Source: Pseudoflavonifractor sp. AF19-9AC
Lineage (GTDB): Bacteria > Bacillota > Clostridia > Oscillospirales > Oscillospiraceae
Reading direction: 5' to 3'
DNA: 64,000 nt
Assembly: GCF_003478995.1 (NCBI RefSeq)
Contig: NZ_QUGI01000003.1
Location: 186,001-250,000 of the forward strand
Shown: piece by piece, positions 35,601 through 43,567 of the stretch
Position numbering within the stretch: the first letter of the stretch is position 1
Layout of the letters: every line of letters starts with the position of its first letter
The notes under the pieces: generated by a model
The model's database searches: none
The model's input: only the letters and a program-made list of their open reading frames with translations
Told to the model about the DNA's origin: nothing
Program-made: the position numbers and the translations under genes

Positions 35601-35823
35601 CTGGGTCCGGGCCGAGAGCACACTGGACGGAAGCTATCTGGTGCTGGAGGCCCCGGTTCAGGGGCAGGTGGTCCTGCTGGATAAGGGTGGACTTTCCCCC
35701 CTGGTCTTTGTGCTGGGCGGGGCAGGACTTGTGGTTTTGCTGGCATTTGCTTGGCTGATTTACCGCCGTCGGAAGGCCTCTTCCCGTATTGAGGAACAAG
35801 AGGAACAAAACGTACATTCATAA
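32641..35823 (+). CDS. Exported GLUG-repeat / coiled-coil surface protein
   Basis: A 1060-residue predicted cell-surface protein. A Sec signal peptide (residues 1-26, cleavage near PAAA-EK) is followed by GLUG-type repeats (about 125-285; for example VGGLVG, AGGIAG, VGGIVG spaced about 30 residues apart). A long helical region follows (about 285-640), rich in Gln, Leu and Asp with heptad-like order, then a second GLUG block (about 640-810), a C-terminal globular region, and a transmembrane helix near the end (LVFVLGGAGLVVLLAFAWLI) with a basic cytoplasmic tail. The start overlaps the MMPL stop by four bases, so the two are translated together. The role is unknown; a partner or periplasmic-like adaptor of the MMPL pump is the simplest idea. 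Confidence 0.85.
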   Translation: MNRVKRLWALLTCLALLASLTLPAAAEKASFTIHSPEDWAEFVRLSTRDVWSQGMTVELNADLDLSQSGSTPVPIFQGIFHGNGHTISGVSYTDKGSKVGLFRTLTQSAVVEDLTVTGTLEPQGTASSVGLLAGENYGTIRRCSAQGTVSGQENVGGLVGLNGEEGLLSACSSNTQVTGVTNAGGIAGQNLGTLDTCSNSGSINPQANQEIPTNVGGIVGLSRGTIQGCSNSGAVGYPHLGYNMGGIAGMQSGEILRCSNTGRIQGRKDVGGIVGQFEPSTTLTYSDSPVQALSDSLGGLLDELSTLTETLDAMAVRGIEDAQVIHDALSAIQDKTHSTGSQGHADFQAMSDELYGYTTSIHDNLTQLRNHLDRFNQDAEKELQTVLDQSDQLLDDLQTLLSQADAGIRDSISAMERTVSGIRAQLQVIRTQRQAMGQEIDQLNEYIAQIAALVAEGRFEEALQLPFPTLKLGEHLSAISSANHEIAQLVAKLPGQWADIYKRLSSSMKDTGKEIDESLDQLYDALDSLLELWSSVSSDIQKDVDAISGDSAKIRDLLKDYTDTLGDQVQDAADEIDAQLTIIQNQANQMTQWAKEDRQAIHSSSQAMLDHLEGVRQAIADLGKEPELTITDLTDQVEEGPGLIAECTCTAQVNGDTNVGGIIGTAAPELGDDPEATFDFGDLELLSDVYATLRCVVRDCRFNGSVTVKNECGGGVAGRCEVGAILDCAARGSVEVTGDYCAGIAGRTRGKILRCAALVDLTGESWLGGIAGLGQDISACRSMVQADSQGEYLGAIAGQAEGELSDNFYLFEDLAGLDSVDRAGLAQGLDFDAFSQLSGIPEDFLTFSYQFKVDGRIVAEVPFAYGADLDLTKVPQAPERNGEFGQWPQFSTTNLRRSRVIEAQFASPTSTLADREGVAQLLVEGTFAPDAALTVTQAELPGRDAVDAQPVSAWNYTVTGSQSDTVTLRLRTDGAEHPAAALYQDGSWVRAESTLDGSYLVLEAPVQGQVVLLDKGGLSPLVFVLGGAGLVVLLAFAWLIYRRRKASSRIEEQEEQNVHS

Positions 35824-35832
35824 ACAACAAAC

Positions 35833-35868
35833 TGCGCCGGGAACCAGCTTGGTTCCCGGCGCAATTTA
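35833..35868 (+). terminator. Hairpin terminator after the GLUG gene
   Basis: A 13-bp stem TGCGCCGGGAACC / GGTTCCCGGCGCA with a five-base loop. The T tract is weak (ATTTAT), but the stem is very stable. Confidence 0.7.
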
Positions 35869-35895
35869 TCTGTTATAAGACTGGATGCGTTCTGT

Positions 35896-36327
35896 TCAGC
35901 TGTGACGTTCATAATGCACGGCGATAATCATCCCTGAAATCCAATAGACACCCGTCAGCAGAAAAGGGCCAAAGAACAGACACCCCCACGCCAGTTCTCC
36001 TGTAAGGATATAGCCCCCCAGGCCTGCCGCCGCCAGAACGCAGATGGCCGCCATCATCACATCCAGGGTTCTGGCCTTTATCTTCAGGGCCAGGAGCTGG
36101 TTGCGCTCATCCTTCTCTTCAATGTAGTCCTCCCGGGACGCCTTTCGAGAGAACGCCCGGCTTAGCCCGTTCAATCCCACCAGCAGCAGGATAATCCCCA
36201 CCACGATGTTCTTGATTTGCTCTTCCGGCTCCGGTTCCGGCGCCAGGACCGAGTGGATCAGCAGCCAGCCGCTCAAGGCCGTCCACAACAGCCCCCACGC
36301 AAATCCTTTGCGATTATAAATTTTCAT
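35896..36327 (-). CDS. Membrane protein paired with an XRE regulator (DUF2178-like)
   Basis: A 143-residue protein with four predicted transmembrane helices in two pairs and a charged loop between them (SRKASREDYIEEKDERNQLLALKIKARTL broken here as EDYIEEKDERNQLLALKIKA). The EKDERN-type loop and the four-helix plan match small membrane proteins encoded beside XRE regulators (DUF2178-like). The start codon lies 14 bases inside the end of the regulator gene, so the two are translated as a pair. The job is not known; stress-dependent membrane adaptation is a guess. Confidence 0.72.
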   Translation of the reverse strand: MKIYNRKGFAWGLLWTALSGWLLIHSVLAPEPEPEEQIKNIVVGIILLLVGLNGLSRAFSRKASREDYIEEKDERNQLLALKIKARTLDVMMAAICVLAAAGLGGYILTGELAWGCLFFGPFLLTGVYWISGMIIAVHYERHS

Positions 36328-36544
36328 ACTGTTGATCCTCCAGTTCCTTGTTCTCTTTCAGACAGCACAGTTCCTCTACGGTCACGCCGAAGACCTGGGC
36401 TATGCGGTAGGCCAGCATCAGGGAGGGACTGCACTGTTCCTTTTCAATGGAAATAATGGTCCGGGCAGAGACATGAACCAGCTCCGCCAACTGCTGCTGG
36501 GTCAGCTTTGCCGCGGTACGCAATTCTTTTACCCTGGTTTTCAT
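36314..36544 (-). CDS. Small XRE family (Cro/CI-type) regulator
   Basis: A 76-residue helix-turn-helix protein. Residues 4-60 form the DNA-binding domain, with the recognition part LTQQQLAELVHVSARTIISIEK, here split as QQQLAELVHVSARTIISIE, followed by PSLMLAYRIAQVFGVTVEEL. It is the short single-domain type that binds as a dimer. Its own promoter carries three palindromes of the same form (TGAAGTnnACTTCA type), so it very probably represses the operon. The start at 36544 follows GAGGTGG. Its stop lies inside the membrane-protein gene. Confidence 0.9.
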   Translation of the reverse strand: MKTRVKELRTAAKLTQQQLAELVHVSARTIISIEKEQCSPSLMLAYRIAQVFGVTVEELCCLKENKELEDQQYENL

Positions 36545-36566
36545 AGCCCACCACCTCTCAATATGT

Positions 36567-36645
36567 GAAGTAAACTTCTTATGAAGTTAGCTTCATGTTA
36601 TCACGGTGCCTTCCTCACTTCAAGAAAAATATGAAGTTCACTTCA
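36567..36645 (-). promoter_or_regulatory. Autoregulated promoter with three palindromic operators
   Basis: Three dyads: GAAGT-aa-ACTTC (36567-36578), ATGAAG-ttag-CTTCAT (36581-36596) and TGAAGT-tc-ACTTCA (36632-36645). On the minus strand the -35 box TTGAAG (36618-36623) and -10 box TAACAT (36595-36600) are 17 bases apart. One palindrome lies upstream of the -35, one overlaps the -10 and start point, and one lies downstream. Confidence 0.75.
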
Positions 36646-36660
36646 CAATTCTGTTTTGTA

Positions 36661-36700
36661 AAAAACGGTGGACCTTCCCCATGGAAGATCCACCGTTTTA
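36661..36700 (-). terminator. Rho-independent terminator of the polyamine operon
   Basis: An 11-bp stem AAAACGGTGGA / TCCACCGTTTT with a 16-base loop. On the minus strand it is followed by TTTTT, 19 bases after the nspC stop. Confidence 0.85.
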
Positions 36701-36718
36701 TGCTTTATTAAGAATCGT

Positions 36719-37840
<1,122 letters not shown>

Positions 37841-37843
37841 GCC

Positions 37844-39103
37844 TCAGTCCACCAGCACCGGGTTGTCCTCGATCTGCCAGGGCAGACCCCACTTATTGAG
37901 GGCCTCCATGTAAGGATCGGGATCAAACTCCTCCACAGTGTAGACGCCGGGCTTGTTCCACTGGCCGGTCACCAGCATCATGGCGCCGATCATGGCGGGC
38001 ACGCCGGTGGTGTAGCTGATGGCCTGGGAACCCACTTCCTTGTAGCACTCCTGGTGGTCACAGACGTTGTAGATATAGGCCTTCTTCTCCTTGCCGTCCT
38101 TCTTGCCGGTGAAGATGCAGCCGATGTTGGTCTTGCCCACGGTGCGGGGGCCCAGAGAGGCAGGGTCGGGCAGCAGGGCCTTCAGGAACTGGATGGGCAC
38201 AATCTGGTGACCCTCGTAGTCAATGGGAGTGGTGGACAGCATGCCCACATTCTCCAGGCACTTCATGTGGGTGAGGTAGCTCTGGCCGAAGGTCATGAAG
38301 AAGCGGATGCGCTGAACGCCGGGGATATTCTTGGCCAGGGACTCGATCTCCTCGTGGTGCAGAAGGTACATGTCCTTCTCCCCCACCTGGTCGAAGTTGT
38401 ACTCCCGCTTGATGGACATGGCGGGGATCTCCACCCAGTGGCCGTTCTCCCAATAGGAGCCGGGGGCGGATACCTCACGGAGGTTAATCTCGGGGTTGAA
38501 GTTGGTGGCGAAGGGATAGCCGTGGTCGCCGCCGTTGCAGTCCAGAATGTCGATGGTGTCGATCTGGTCGAAGAGGTGCTTCTGGGCGTAGGCGCAGTAG
38601 GCCTGGGTGACGCCCGGGTCGAAGCCGGAGCCCAGGAGGGCAGTGAGGCCGGCCTTCTCAAACTTCTCCTTGTAGGCCCACTGCCAGGAGTAGTCGAAGT
38701 AGGCGGAGAAGCCCTCCTCCTTGCACCGCTTCTCATAGACGGCGCGCCACTCCGGGTCGTCGATGTCCTCGGGCTCGTAGTTGGCAGTGTCCATATAGTT
38801 GACGCCGCACTCCAGGCAGGCGTCCATGATGGTCAGGTCCTGGTAGGGCAGGGCGATGTTCATCACCAGGTCGGGCTGCACCTTCTTGATGAGAGCCACC
38901 ACTTCCTCCACCTTGTCGGCGTCCACCTGTGCAGTGGTGATTTTGGTCTTGGTCTTGCCCTCCAGCTGAGCCTTCACAGCCTCGCACTTGCTCACCGTAC
39001 GGCTGGCGATGCAGATTTCCTCAAAAACCTCGCTGTTCTGGCAGCACTTGTGGATGGCCACCCCGGCCACACCGCCGCAGCCAATGATTAAAACCTTTGC
39101 CAT
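37844..39103 (-). CDS. Carboxyspermidine dehydrogenase (saccharopine dehydrogenase family)
   Basis: A 419-residue NAD(P)-dependent enzyme of the saccharopine-dehydrogenase fold. The N-terminal Rossmann motif is LIIGCGGVAGVAI. Family segments DLVMNIALPYQDLTIMDAC and ALLGSGFDPGVTQAYCAYA confirm the carboxyspermidine/carboxynorspermidine dehydrogenase type (CASDH/CANSDH). It condenses aspartate semialdehyde with putrescine (or 1,3-diaminopropane) and reduces the imine. The adjacent nspC supports this over a lysine-pathway role. Spacing to speB is 20 bases. Confidence 0.92.
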   Translation of the reverse strand: MAKVLIIGCGGVAGVAIHKCCQNSEVFEEICIASRTVSKCEAVKAQLEGKTKTKITTAQVDADKVEEVVALIKKVQPDLVMNIALPYQDLTIMDACLECGVNYMDTANYEPEDIDDPEWRAVYEKRCKEEGFSAYFDYSWQWAYKEKFEKAGLTALLGSGFDPGVTQAYCAYAQKHLFDQIDTIDILDCNGGDHGYPFATNFNPEINLREVSAPGSYWENGHWVEIPAMSIKREYNFDQVGEKDMYLLHHEEIESLAKNIPGVQRIRFFMTFGQSYLTHMKCLENVGMLSTTPIDYEGHQIVPIQFLKALLPDPASLGPRTVGKTNIGCIFTGKKDGKEKKAYIYNVCDHQECYKEVGSQAISYTTGVPAMIGAMMLVTGQWNKPGVYTVEEFDPDPYMEALNKWGLPWQIEDNPVLVD

Positions 39104-39123
39104 TTTCCAATTCCTCCCATATT

Positions 39124-39996
39124 TTAGTGTGAAGTATTTTTACTTGTATCCAAGGCTAACAGCATTTCCCGCACGATCTTGGCCGCCACGGCGTTGGACA
39201 CGCCGCTGGGGTCATAGGGGGGCGAAAGCTCGTTGACATCGCAGCCAACCACGTTACAGCGGCTGCAAACCAGGGTTACCGCCCGCCGCAGCGCCTCAAA
39301 GGACACCCCGCCGGGCTCCGGCGTACCAGTGCCCGGGAAGACCGAGGGGTCCAGCACGTCCAAATCCACCGTGAAGTAAACAGACTTGTCACCAAGGGCG
39401 TTCACCCGCTCCTCCAAGCCCTCCAAATCGAAGGGATGGGTGGTCACATGGTCCCGTCCCCACTGCCACTCGGAGCGGTCCCCGGAGCGGATGCCGAACT
39501 GGAAAATGCGCCCGTCCCCGGTGAGGTCCCAGCACCGGCGCAGCACGCAGGCGTGGGAGAGCTCCACCCCCAAGTACTCCTGGCGCAGGTCGGCGTGGGC
39601 GTCAAAGTGGATGATGTGCACGTCGGGGTACTGCTTGAACACGGCCCGGAAGGCACCCAGAGTCACCAGATGTTCCCCGCCCAGCAGGAAGGGCCGCTTG
39701 CCAGCGGAGAGGATCTCCGCCGCCCGGGCCTCAATCTCCTCCAGAGCCAGGACCGAGCTGCCCATGGGGAGCTCCAGGTCTCCGCTGTCCAGCACGGCGC
39801 AGTCGGAGAGGTCCTTGTCCTGGTAGGGACTGTAAAGCTCCAGTCCGTAGGACTCCCGCCGCAGGGCGGAGGGGCCGAAGCGGGTGCCGGGGCGGTTGGA
39901 GGTGGTGGAGTCAAAGGGCGCTCCGAAGAGCACCGTCTTCGCCTCCTCCCAGGGGGCATCGCAGCCCATATAAACATCAATCTGCGGCTTCAACAT
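39124..39996 (-). CDS. speB: Agmatinase family protein
   Basis: A 290-residue ureohydrolase. The binuclear manganese site is visible in HFDAHADLR and in FTVDLDVLDPSVFPGTGTPE, the hallmark of agmatinases. It hydrolyses agmatine to putrescine and urea. Because it sits directly after a spermidine synthase gene and an arginine decarboxylase gene, cleavage of N1-aminopropylagmatine, as in thermophile and cyanobacterial routes, is also possible. The gene overlaps the end of speE by 20 bases. Confidence 0.92.
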   Translation of the reverse strand: MLKPQIDVYMGCDAPWEEAKTVLFGAPFDSTTSNRPGTRFGPSALRRESYGLELYSPYQDKDLSDCAVLDSGDLELPMGSSVLALEEIEARAAEILSAGKRPFLLGGEHLVTLGAFRAVFKQYPDVHIIHFDAHADLRQEYLGVELSHACVLRRCWDLTGDGRIFQFGIRSGDRSEWQWGRDHVTTHPFDLEGLEERVNALGDKSVYFTVDLDVLDPSVFPGTGTPEPGGVSFEALRRAVTLVCSRCNVVGCDVNELSPPYDPSGVSNAVAAKIVREMLLALDTSKNTSH

Positions 39997-40837
39997 GTCT
40001 CAATAACTCCTCTACATAGGCGGGAATATAAAAGGCGCCCTTGTGCAGGGTGGTGGTGTAGTACCAGCAGGGCAGCTTCCGCTCGTTCCACCGCTTCTCA
40101 TCCAGATCCCGCAGGGGGTGGTACTTCTTGCTGGCAAAGCCGAAGAGCCAGTGGCCGGAGGGATAGGTGGGGATGTGAGCCTGGTACACCTTGGCGATGG
40201 GGAAAGACTCCACAATCCGCTTGTGAGCCCGCTGGCAGGCCACCGCGTCCTCGTCGTAGAAGGGGCTCTCATGCTGATTGACCATGATGCCGTCCTCCCG
40301 CAGGGCCTTGGAGCAGTTGCCGTAGAATTCCCGGGTGAAGAGGCCCTCGCCGGGGCCGAAGGGGTCGGTGGAGTCCACGATAATGAGGTCGTAGCAGTCC
40401 ACCTTCCGGCGGATGAACTTCAGCCCATCCTCGTAGTGGATGGAGACCCGGGGATCGTCCAGGGAGCAGGTGGTCTTGGGCAGGTACTCCCGGCACACCT
40501 CCACCACCTGAGGGTCGATCTCCACCATGTCGATGTGCTCCACGTCGTCATAGCGGCACAGCTCCCGGATGACGCCCCCGTCTCCCGCTCCGATGACCAG
40601 CACGTCCCGCACATGGGGGTGGACCGCCATGGCGGGGTGGGTGATCATCTCGTGGTAGATGAACTCGTCCTTCTCGGTGAGCATCATATAGCCGTCCAGG
40701 GTAAGGAAGCGGCCAAACTCCGGGGAGTGGAACACGTCAATGCGCTGAAACTCACTCTGCCCGCTGTAAAGCTGCTTGTCCACCCGGATGGACAGCTTCA
40801 CGTCGGGGGAGTGGGCCTCGGAAAACCAGAGATCCAT
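39977..40837 (-). CDS. speE: Spermidine synthase (aminopropyltransferase)
   Basis: A 286-residue aminopropyltransferase that moves the aminopropyl group of decarboxylated S-adenosylmethionine to a diamine. A short N-terminal beta domain is followed by the Rossmann fold, with the nucleotide-binding LVIGAGDGGVIRE and the catalytic region DLIIVDSTDPFGPGEGLF. The acceptor may be putrescine or agmatine. It lies six bases after the arginine decarboxylase gene and overlaps speB at its end. Start at ATG 40837. Confidence 0.94.
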   Translation of the reverse strand: MDLWFSEAHSPDVKLSIRVDKQLYSGQSEFQRIDVFHSPEFGRFLTLDGYMMLTEKDEFIYHEMITHPAMAVHPHVRDVLVIGAGDGGVIRELCRYDDVEHIDMVEIDPQVVEVCREYLPKTTCSLDDPRVSIHYEDGLKFIRRKVDCYDLIIVDSTDPFGPGEGLFTREFYGNCSKALREDGIMVNQHESPFYDEDAVACQRAHKRIVESFPIAKVYQAHIPTYPSGHWLFGFASKKYHPLRDLDEKRWNERKLPCWYYTTTLHKGAFYIPAYVEELLRHVEAAD

Positions 40838-40843
40838 AGTGGG

Positions 40844-42301
40844 TCAAATCGCTCCTTTCAATACGTTCAGGCGGAGGATGTCTGCGTCCTCCGGCCCGGT
40901 CATGGAACAGCCCTTGGCCTTGGCGTAGTGGATGTAGTCCAGAATCTGCCGGGTAATCCGCTCGCCGGGAGCCAGAATGGGGATGCCCGGGGGATAGCAC
41001 ATGACAAACTCACTGCACACCCGGCCCTCCGTCTCGTCGATGGGCAGGGACTCCTTGTCGGCGTAGAAGGCGTCCTGGGGGGAGACATCCACCTGGGGCT
41101 CGATGTACTCCTGGCGCATGAGGCCCGCCTTGCTCTTGCCGAAGCGGCGGCGCACCTCGCTGAGGGCGGACACCAGCCGCTCGATCTCCCGGGGCCGGTC
41201 TCCGATGGACAGGTAGGCCAGAATATTGCCCAGATCGCCGAACTCAATCTGAATGTCGTACTCGTCCCGGAGGAGGTCATAGACCTCGATGCCGGCCAGG
41301 CCCACATCCAGGGTGTTCACCGACAGCTTGGTCTCGTCAAAGTCGTAGACGCTGCCCCCGTTGATGAGTTCCCGGCCGAAGGCATAATAGCCGCCGATGG
41401 CGTTGATCTCCGCCCGGGCGTACCGGGCCATGTCCATGACCCGGCCAAACTCCGTCCGGCCCCGGAGGGCCAGGTTGCGCCGGGCAATATCCAGGCTGCT
41501 GAGCAGCAGATAAGAGGCGCTGGTAGTCTGGGTCAGGTTGATGATCTGGTGGACGTAACCCGGATGGACGCCGGGCCCGGTGAGCAAGAGGCTGCTCTGG
41601 GTGAGGCTGCCCCCTGACTTGTGCATGGACACCGCAGCCATATCCGCCCCCGCCTCCATGGCGGAGACAGGCAGGTCCTCGTGGAAGTAGAAGTGGGTGC
41701 CGTGGGCCTCGTCGGCCAGACACAGCATACCGTGCCGATGGGCCAGCTCCACAATGCCCCGCAGGTCGGAGCAGATGCCGTAGTAGGTGGGGTTATTCAC
41801 CAGCACGGCCTTGGCCTCGGGATTCTCCCGGATGGCTCGCTCCACCTCCTCCAGGCGCATGCCCAGGGGGATGCCCAGCCGGTCGTCGCACTCCGGGTTT
41901 ACATAGACCGGAATGGCTCCGCACAGCACCAGTGCTCCCATGACGCTGCGGTGGACGTTGCGGGGCAGGATGATCTTCTCCCCCCGCTTCACCACCGACA
42001 GCACCATGCTCTGCACGGCGCTGGTGGTGCCCCCCACCATGAGGAAGGCGTGGGCGGCCCCGAAGGCCTCGGCGGCCAATTCCTCCGCCTCCCGGATGAC
42101 CGACACCGGGTGGCACAGGTTGTCCAGCGGCTTCATGGAGTTTACATCCATGCTGACGCAGGTCTCCCCCAGCAGGCGGGCAAGCTCCGGATTGCCCCGT
42201 CCCCGCTTGTGACCGGGGACGTCAAAGGGCACCACCCGCATTCTTCGAAACTCCTCCAGAGCCTCATAGATGGGCGCCCTGGTCTGGTCCAGCTCCTTCA
42301 T
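40844..42301 (-). CDS. speA: Arginine decarboxylase, Orn/Lys/Arg decarboxylase family
   Basis: A 485-residue fold-I PLP decarboxylase. The PLP lysine lies in AVSMHKSGGSLTQSS, preceded by ADEAHGTHF. Length and layout match the biosynthetic B. subtilis-type SpeA (about 490 residues). Together with the agmatinase gene in the same operon, arginine is the likely substrate, making agmatine. Lysine decarboxylation cannot be excluded from sequence alone. It starts 14 bases after the speD stop. Confidence 0.9.
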   Translation of the reverse strand: MKELDQTRAPIYEALEEFRRMRVVPFDVPGHKRGRGNPELARLLGETCVSMDVNSMKPLDNLCHPVSVIREAEELAAEAFGAAHAFLMVGGTTSAVQSMVLSVVKRGEKIILPRNVHRSVMGALVLCGAIPVYVNPECDDRLGIPLGMRLEEVERAIRENPEAKAVLVNNPTYYGICSDLRGIVELAHRHGMLCLADEAHGTHFYFHEDLPVSAMEAGADMAAVSMHKSGGSLTQSSLLLTGPGVHPGYVHQIINLTQTTSASYLLLSSLDIARRNLALRGRTEFGRVMDMARYARAEINAIGGYYAFGRELINGGSVYDFDETKLSVNTLDVGLAGIEVYDLLRDEYDIQIEFGDLGNILAYLSIGDRPREIERLVSALSEVRRRFGKSKAGLMRQEYIEPQVDVSPQDAFYADKESLPIDETEGRVCSEFVMCYPPGIPILAPGERITRQILDYIHYAKAKGCSMTGPEDADILRLNVLKGAI

Positions 42302-42315
42302 GTTTGGTCCTCTCC

Positions 42316-43074
42316 TCAGTAGATATTGCGGCCGCTGAAAATCTCAATCATCTCCCGGCGCAGGTTGTTCATGATCTCCAGCCGGGTCTGAGGCGGGAGC
42401 TCGTACACGTCGGTCTTAAAGAGATAGTTCTGAAGGTCAATGTCCTTGACCATCATCTTGGTGTGAAACAGGTTGGCCCCATAGACGTTGATGTCCACCG
42501 CGTCGTAGCGGCGCAGGGTCTCGGGGTTGATATAGTCCTGGATAGAGGTGACGGTGTGGTCCATGAACAGCTTTTTGCCGCTCAGGTCCCGGGTAAAGCC
42601 CCGCACCCGGTAGTCCATGGTGATGATGTCCGAGTCAAAGGACCCGATGAGGTAGTCCAGGGTGGACAGGGGGGTAATCTCCCCGCAGGTGGCCACATCG
42701 ATGTCCACCCGGAAGGTGGCCAGGCTGGTCTCCGGATGGTACTCCGGGTAGGTGTGCACCGTCACATGGCTCTTGTCCAGGTGAGCCAGCTGGGTCTTCC
42801 CCGCCGGGATCATAGAGCCCTCGGCGATGAGAATGGTCACAGAGGCCCCCTGGGGCTCGTAGTCCTGCTTGGCAATGTTCAGCACCTTGGCCCCAATCAT
42901 GTCGGTGAGGTTGGTAAGGATGCTGGTCAGACGCTCGGAGTTATACTGCTCGTCAATATAGGCGATGTAGTCCCTCTGCTCCCGGGCAGACTTGGCGTAG
43001 CATACGTCGTAAATGTTGAAGCTCAGTGCCTTGGTCAGGTTGTTGAAGCCGTACAGTCTTAGTTTGTCTCCCAT
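42316..43074 (-). CDS. speD: S-adenosylmethionine decarboxylase proenzyme
   Basis: A 252-residue proenzyme of the E. coli SpeD class. It cleaves itself to form a pyruvoyl cofactor at the Ser of [14 protein letters not shown] and then makes decarboxylated SAM for SpeE. The N-terminal match ([19 protein letters not shown]) and [17 protein letters not shown] are strong. The start was placed at the ATG at 43074 because GGAGG lies about ten bases upstream; an ATG nine bases earlier sits directly on that site. It is the first gene of the polyamine operon and is preceded by a long structured leader. Confidence 0.94.
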   Translation of the reverse strand: MGDKLRLYGFNNLTKALSFNIYDVCYAKSAREQRDYIAYIDEQYNSERLTSILTNLTDMIGAKVLNIAKQDYEPQGASVTILIAEGSMIPAGKTQLAHLDKSHVTVHTYPEYHPETSLATFRVDIDVATCGEITPLSTLDYLIGSFDSDIITMDYRVRGFTRDLSGKKLFMDHTVTSIQDYINPETLRRYDAVDINVYGANLFHTKMMVKDIDLQNYLFKTDVYELPPQTRLEIMNNLRREMIEIFSGRNIY

Positions 43075-43120
43075 TTCCACCATTCCTCCCAGCGGCCCGG
43101 AGTCTCCTCCGTCTGCCAAC

Positions 43121-43156
43121 AAAAAACAGGTAATGTGCAAACCACACATTACCTGT
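43121..43156 (-). terminator. Attenuator-type terminator just upstream of speD
   Basis: On the minus strand the arms ACAGGTAATGTG and CACATTACCTGT (12 bp, seven-base loop) are followed by TTTTTT. It would stop transcription before speD unless an alternative fold or a translating ribosome prevents it. Confidence 0.85.
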
Positions 43157-43340
43157 AAACCGTCTCTTGGAAAGCCGCCAATAACCGCCCGGTCCCACTT
43201 GTCCGCAGGCGGAAGACACCTCTCCCCCATCGGCACAATCGGGCCGCAGCCGTTCTGCGCTCTTTCGCTTTTATACAGAGTCTATATAGCAAATACTTAC
43301 TTTTACTACTCTTTATTGACCGTTTTACAAGTTGATGCAT
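43149..43340 (-). CDS. Possible leader peptide ORF in the speD leader
   Basis: A 63-codon frame in the leader, beginning [20 protein letters not shown] and rich in Arg and Lys. Its TAA stop (43149-43151) lies inside the 5' arm of the terminator at 43121-43156, where a translating ribosome would affect folding. No strong ribosome site was found before the first ATG, so translation is unproven and a shorter internal start is possible. Confidence 0.3.
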   Translation of the reverse strand: MHQLVKRSIKSSKSKYLLYRLCIKAKERRTAAARLCRWGRGVFRLRTSGTGRLLAAFQETVYR

Positions 43341-43538
43341 GGTTCTACAGGCGCTTCGCCCACAGTGTAAAGAACCAACTTATAAAATTGAGCTTTTAAC
43401 TCAATCAATAATGGCAACATCTCAGTTGCCTTCGGCAGTTGACCCGGCTGTCCGTATGGCCTTAACCCATGATTGGGTGGTCAGAAGAAATATTTGCATG
43501 GATACTCTGTACAAAACTCATATCACATGTCGAGAAAC

Positions 43539-43567
43539 AGTATATCGGATTGGGCGGCATTTGTCAA
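43539..43567 (-). promoter_or_regulatory. Promoter of the polyamine operon
   Basis: On the minus strand a perfect TTGACA box and TATACT are separated by 17 bases. Confidence 0.8.

Larger units (their letters stand above)
43075..43532 (-). promoter_or_regulatory. Structured leader of the polyamine operon with two terminator-like hairpins
   Basis: The promoter at 43539-43567 puts the start near 43532, about 458 bases before speD. Along the RNA I see a region with short repeats (ACCCA/TGGGT 43465-43478; GGCAAC/GTTGCC 43413-43430), a hairpin with a T-rich end (ATTGAG / CTCAAT, 43387-43405), a large hairpin (GTTG..GGTTCT / AGAACCAAC, 43331-43379), and a perfect 12-bp stem with a six-base T tract (43121-43156). 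The last is a full rho-independent terminator located 50 bases before speD. The structure resembles an attenuator or riboswitch, but no known class was recognised. Confidence 0.7.

Noticed and set aside
43180..43210. T-box-like core GTGGGACCG in the speD leader
   Set aside because: It matches the T-box core GTGGNACCG, but the following bases, the stem I features and a terminator overlapping the core are missing. The terminator lies further downstream and does not compete with this sequence.
43387..43480. c-di-GMP riboswitch in the region upstream of speD
   Set aside because: Some words (GGTTAAGGCC, CAGCCGGGT) resemble c-di-GMP-I pieces, but the order and core are not the family's.
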